A DNA stretch of 5,903 nucleotides from Mariprofundaceae bacterium (GTDB taxonomy: Bacteria > Pseudomonadota > Zetaproteobacteria > Mariprofundales > Mariprofundaceae), in the NCBI GenBank assembly GCA_013139875.1, contig WSZY01000015.1, forward strand, positions 1 to 5,903. The letters run 5' to 3'. Shown in pieces: positions 3,442 to 5,903 of the stretch. Under the pieces are notes generated by a model, which saw nothing but the letters and a program-made list of their open reading frames with translations, searched no databases and had not been told where the DNA came from. Numbering within the stretch: the stretch's first letter is position 1; the number at the start of each line of letters is the position of its first letter. The position numbers and the translations under genes were made by a program.

Positions 3442-5903
3442 GTGTCTGAGCAGCTTATTGAAAGCCCAATCGACTCTAAAATCAAGTTTCAATCCACTCG
3501 GCAGTGGATGGGTGATAACGCACTCCTGATCACCGCCTCACCACATCTGGCTGCTGATTGGAAATCGCGCATGGTAAAGGAGAGTCAGCAGGAGGTCTGT
3601 GAAACGCCCCGGGTACTTTTCTGGCAGGAGTGGCTGAACCAGTTAGCAGGAACCCTTTCAACCTCCCCTATCCCCCTGACCAGACTTCAGGAAGAGCGTT
3701 TGTGGGAACGTGCCATCTCAAATGATCTGAAGACGCTCGGCATCAAAGTCGCCTCTACCCGCGCACTTATCAGAGGCGCATCTGAAGCGTGGGGCCTGAT
3801 ACAGGAGTACCGGGTACCACTATCGGAAATCGCCTGTGGCGGAGAAGAGGGTGAAGCAGTAGTGCGCTGGATAGAAGCCGTTCAGCAGGAGCTGAAAAAA
3901 CAGCCGTCCGAGCTGCGAATGTTGACCAGCGAGATGCCCTCACTGATCTCAGATGCGCTTTCAGACAGGCTGCTAGAGGGTGAATTCCCCCAACAGATTC
4001 TCATTGATGGCTTTGAATCACTCACACCGATACAGCTGGAAATTTTTGAAAAAATTGACCTTGCCGGGTGCAACGTCAGTCGTTTTGAAGAAGCAGAGAC
4101 AGGCTCCATCCAAACGCTCACCACAGCTCCCGATGCAACAGCTGAACAGGCTCATATCGTGGCCCGTATCAAAAGTCTGCTGGATCAGAATCCACAGATG
4201 CGCATTGGCATAGCCATCAGTGAATTCTGTGACAACTCTTCACTACAGCGGCTCCTTGATAGCACACTTGTTCCGGAATCATCAATCAACCCCGCTTACG
4301 AGTTTCAGGCCGTCAATATGGCTGGTAGAAAACTGTCTGACACTTCGATGGTGCAGCAGCTTCTGCATCTTCTCTCGATAGCTGGAAAAACCACCCTCCC
4401 ATTCAGCGACTTTTTACCACTGCTCTTCTCGCCATGGGTTAAAGGCTTTGAAGATGAGCGGAGTGCGCGCGCCAATCTGGATGCAACCTTTCGCAGGCAG
4501 AATCGTCATCATCTATCACTCAACTCGCTGAAAAAGTCATCTGATCTTGAACATCTGCCCCATTTTCAGTCCGTTATTCGCGCTATGGTTGAGTGGAACA
4601 GGGAGAGCCGGCCAGCTGCCGCCTGGATCAAAGCTATCCAAAAACTACTGCAGGCAAGCGGCTTTATTCAGGCAGGAGTTCCTAATGAAACTCTGCGTAG
4701 CAATATTGAGATCCGGCAGATGAACATGTTCAGGGACACGCTGCTCTCACTGGTTGCCATTGATAAGATGAGCGGATCCATCTCATGGAGAGAGTTTCTG
4801 TCACTGCTCAGGTCCATCTGCAGTGAAAAGCGGTTTGCACTGACTGCTAAATTTCCCAACATTATGGTGATACCACTCTCCCGGATTGCAGGCCTTCGCT
4901 TTGATCATCTTTTTATTACGGGCATGGATGAGGGGGCATTTCCACCACCGGCAAAGCCGCACCCGCTACTTCCGCTTCGGTTGCAACAACAATACAAAAT
5001 ACCGATGAGTTCAGGTTCACTCTGTTTTGAATCCGCAAACTGGCTCTGGCAACAGCTGTTGGTAGCAGCTCCGACCATTGAGATCACATATGCAGAGCAG
5101 AGAGATGAGCATGAACAGCTGCCATCCTCCTTTCTGAACAGCCTTGCCCGGAGTGAACTGATAACCACGCCGCCGCTTAGTCATAAGCAGGCGTTAGAAA
5201 GCTTTGATGACAGCCTCAACACGCCCCTGCAGAGAGATGAGAGAGTTCGTGGCGGAACATCCATTATCAGGCTTCAATCGGCATGCCCATTTCGTGCTTT
5301 TGTAACACACCGCCTCGGAATCGCCGAGCTTGGAACAACCGTACCGGGCATTGAAGCCTCCACCAAGGGGTCACTGATTCATCTGGCACTTGAGGTAATA
5401 TGGAACCGTCTTAAATCACAGAGGGAACTGCTTGCACTGAGTCATAGTGAGTGTCTGGAGCTGATTGACTCAGCGATTGAAACCGCATTGAAAGAGAGCC
5501 GCTCATCACCTGCTTTTAATCTGCGTAAATTTGAAAAAAAGCGGATGCGGCGGCTTCTCAATGAGTGGCTCAAGCTGGCGGCATCACGACCTCCGTTTGA
5601 AGTGACCGGAAATGAAGAGCGTTATGAACTGAATCTTCCTGAAAAAGGAGCGGTGCAATTTCCCATCACCATCAAAGCGGATCGTATGGATCGTGATGGA
5701 GAGGGTCACCGGATTCTGATCGACTATAAAACCGGTGCAAAACAGTCTCCTGCCAAGTGGCTTGGTGAACGCATGGAGGAGCCTCAGCTGCCGATCTACG
5801 CAGTGGCTGCCGAACTGACAGAACAGGATGCCGTTGCATTTGCCACACTAAGAAGCGGTGACCAGATGGGCTTTGAGGGGCTTTCCGGTGCAGATACAGC
5901 CAT
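3442..5903 (+). CDS. AddB-like DNA repair nuclease (TIGR03623-type, PD-(D/E)XK), 3' truncated by window edge
   Basis: From the GTG at 3442 the frame runs 820 codons to the right edge without a stop. I recognise the 'probable DNA repair protein' family (TIGR03623), related to AddB/RecB-type nucleases. The N-terminal ALLITASPHLAADW replaces the helicase P-loop; no Walker A motif is present. QILIDGFESLTP (185-196) and RIGIAI (255-260) follow family patterns. FITGMDEGAFP (491-501) matches a helicase-type motif. The nuclease part shows CPFRAF (Cys615 first), GSLIH (His647), Asp747 in KADRMDR, LIDYKTG (Asp761, Lys763), and QLPIY (Gln782, Tyr786). Cys615 is probably the first iron-sulfur ligand, with the rest beyond the edge. 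By family, it should process DNA ends in recombinational repair with a helicase partner, which is inference. An in-frame TGA at 3409-3411 bounds the start; GTG 3442 lacks a clear ribosome binding site, and ATG at 3508 is the alternative. Confidence 0.9.
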   Translation, partial: MSEQLIESPIDSKIKFQSTRQWMGDNALLITASPHLAADWKSRMVKESQQEVCETPRVLFWQEWLNQLAGTLSTSPIPLTRLQEERLWERAISNDLKTLGIKVASTRALIRGASEAWGLIQEYRVPLSEIACGGEEGEAVVRWIEAVQQELKKQPSELRMLTSEMPSLISDALSDRLLEGEFPQQILIDGFESLTPIQLEIFEKIDLAGCNVSRFEEAETGSIQTLTTAPDATAEQAHIVARIKSLLDQNPQMRIGIAISEFCDNSSLQRLLDSTLVPESSINPAYEFQAVNMAGRKLSDTSMVQQLLHLLSIAGKTTLPFSDFLPLLFSPWVKGFEDERSARANLDATFRRQNRHHLSLNSLKKSSDLEHLPHFQSVIRAMVEWNRESRPAAAWIKAIQKLLQASGFIQAGVPNETLRSNIEIRQMNMFRDTLLSLVAIDKMSGSISWREFLSLLRSICSEKRFALTAKFPNIMVIPLSRIAGLRFDHLFITGMDEGAFPPPAKPHPLLPLRLQQQYKIPMSSGSLCFESANWLWQQLLVAAPTIEITYAEQRDEHEQLPSSFLNSLARSELITTPPLSHKQALESFDDSLNTPLQRDERVRGGTSIIRLQSACPFRAFVTHRLGIAELGTTVPGIEASTKGSLIHLALEVIWNRLKSQRELLALSHSECLELIDSAIETALKESRSSPAFNLRKFEKKRMRRLLNEWLKLAASRPPFEVTGNEERYELNLPEKGAVQFPITIKADRMDRDGEGHRILIDYKTGAKQSPAKWLGERMEEPQLPIYAVAAELTEQDAVAFATLRSGDQMGFEGLSGADTA

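Noticed and set aside
3980..4213. 77-codon plus-strand frame, and other short frames between 3882 and 5168
   Set aside because: All are shadows inside the continuous 820-codon AddB-like frame.
4378..4400. GKTT in the AddB-like protein as a possible Walker A motif
   Set aside because: The residues before it (LLSIA) do not give the G-x-x-x-x-G-K-T pattern, and the position in the middle of the protein is wrong for a P-loop.
1..5903. CRISPR array, tRNA genes, insertion sequences or prophage genes
   Set aside because: No regularly spaced repeats, no cloverleaf-like sequence, and no transposase, integrase or phage motif was seen; coding is continuous and consistent across the window.

Overview
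The window looks like ordinary chromosomal DNA of a Gram-negative proteobacterium with GC near 50%. The gene families point that way: a TrmB C-terminus, DUF1841 (known mainly from proteobacteria), a NIT1-type amidase, a signal-peptide-bearing clan AA aspartic protease, and an AddB-like 'probable DNA repair protein'. I cannot fix the class from sequence alone. A marine or iron-oxidising lineage such as Zetaproteobacteria, or a gammaproteobacterium, would fit. I see no insertion sequence, phage gene, tRNA, rRNA or CRISPR array.

Bases 1-3256 form one tightly packed plus-strand gene run, probably a single transcription unit that began upstream of the window. It holds the 3' end of trmB (tRNA m7G46 methyltransferase), a DUF4438 protein, a secreted or periplasmic retropepsin-like aspartic protease, a NIT1-type carbon-nitrogen hydrolase (probable deaminated-glutathione amidase), a DUF1841 protein, and a small two-helix membrane protein. 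Gaps are +18, -8, -4, +6 and -4 bases, so translational coupling is likely at three of the junctions. The genes share no obvious pathway. tRNA modification, metabolite repair and envelope functions appear simply to be co-transcribed.

Bases 3257-3409 hold a 50-residue zinc-ribbon protein on the minus strand. It is easily missed because it is so short. Its stop codon directly abuts the stop of the membrane-protein gene (tail to tail), and it has a strong ribosome binding site.

From about 3442 to the right edge, the plus strand is one uninterrupted open frame of 820 codons with no stop inside the window. It encodes an AddB/RecB-family nuclease-type DNA repair protein. It has an inactivated helicase-like N-terminal part, a GMDEGAFP helicase-type motif, and a C-terminal PD-(D/E)XK nuclease domain whose catalytic residues are visible. 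The C-terminus, including any remaining iron-sulfur cysteines, lies beyond the window.

No wholly new system is evident. The most notable points are the hidden zinc-ribbon gene, the large edge-truncated nuclease gene with an uncertain GTG start, a perfect 11-bp inverted repeat exactly filling nine codons of the DUF1841 gene, and the uncharacterised DUF4438 and membrane proteins in the packed operon.
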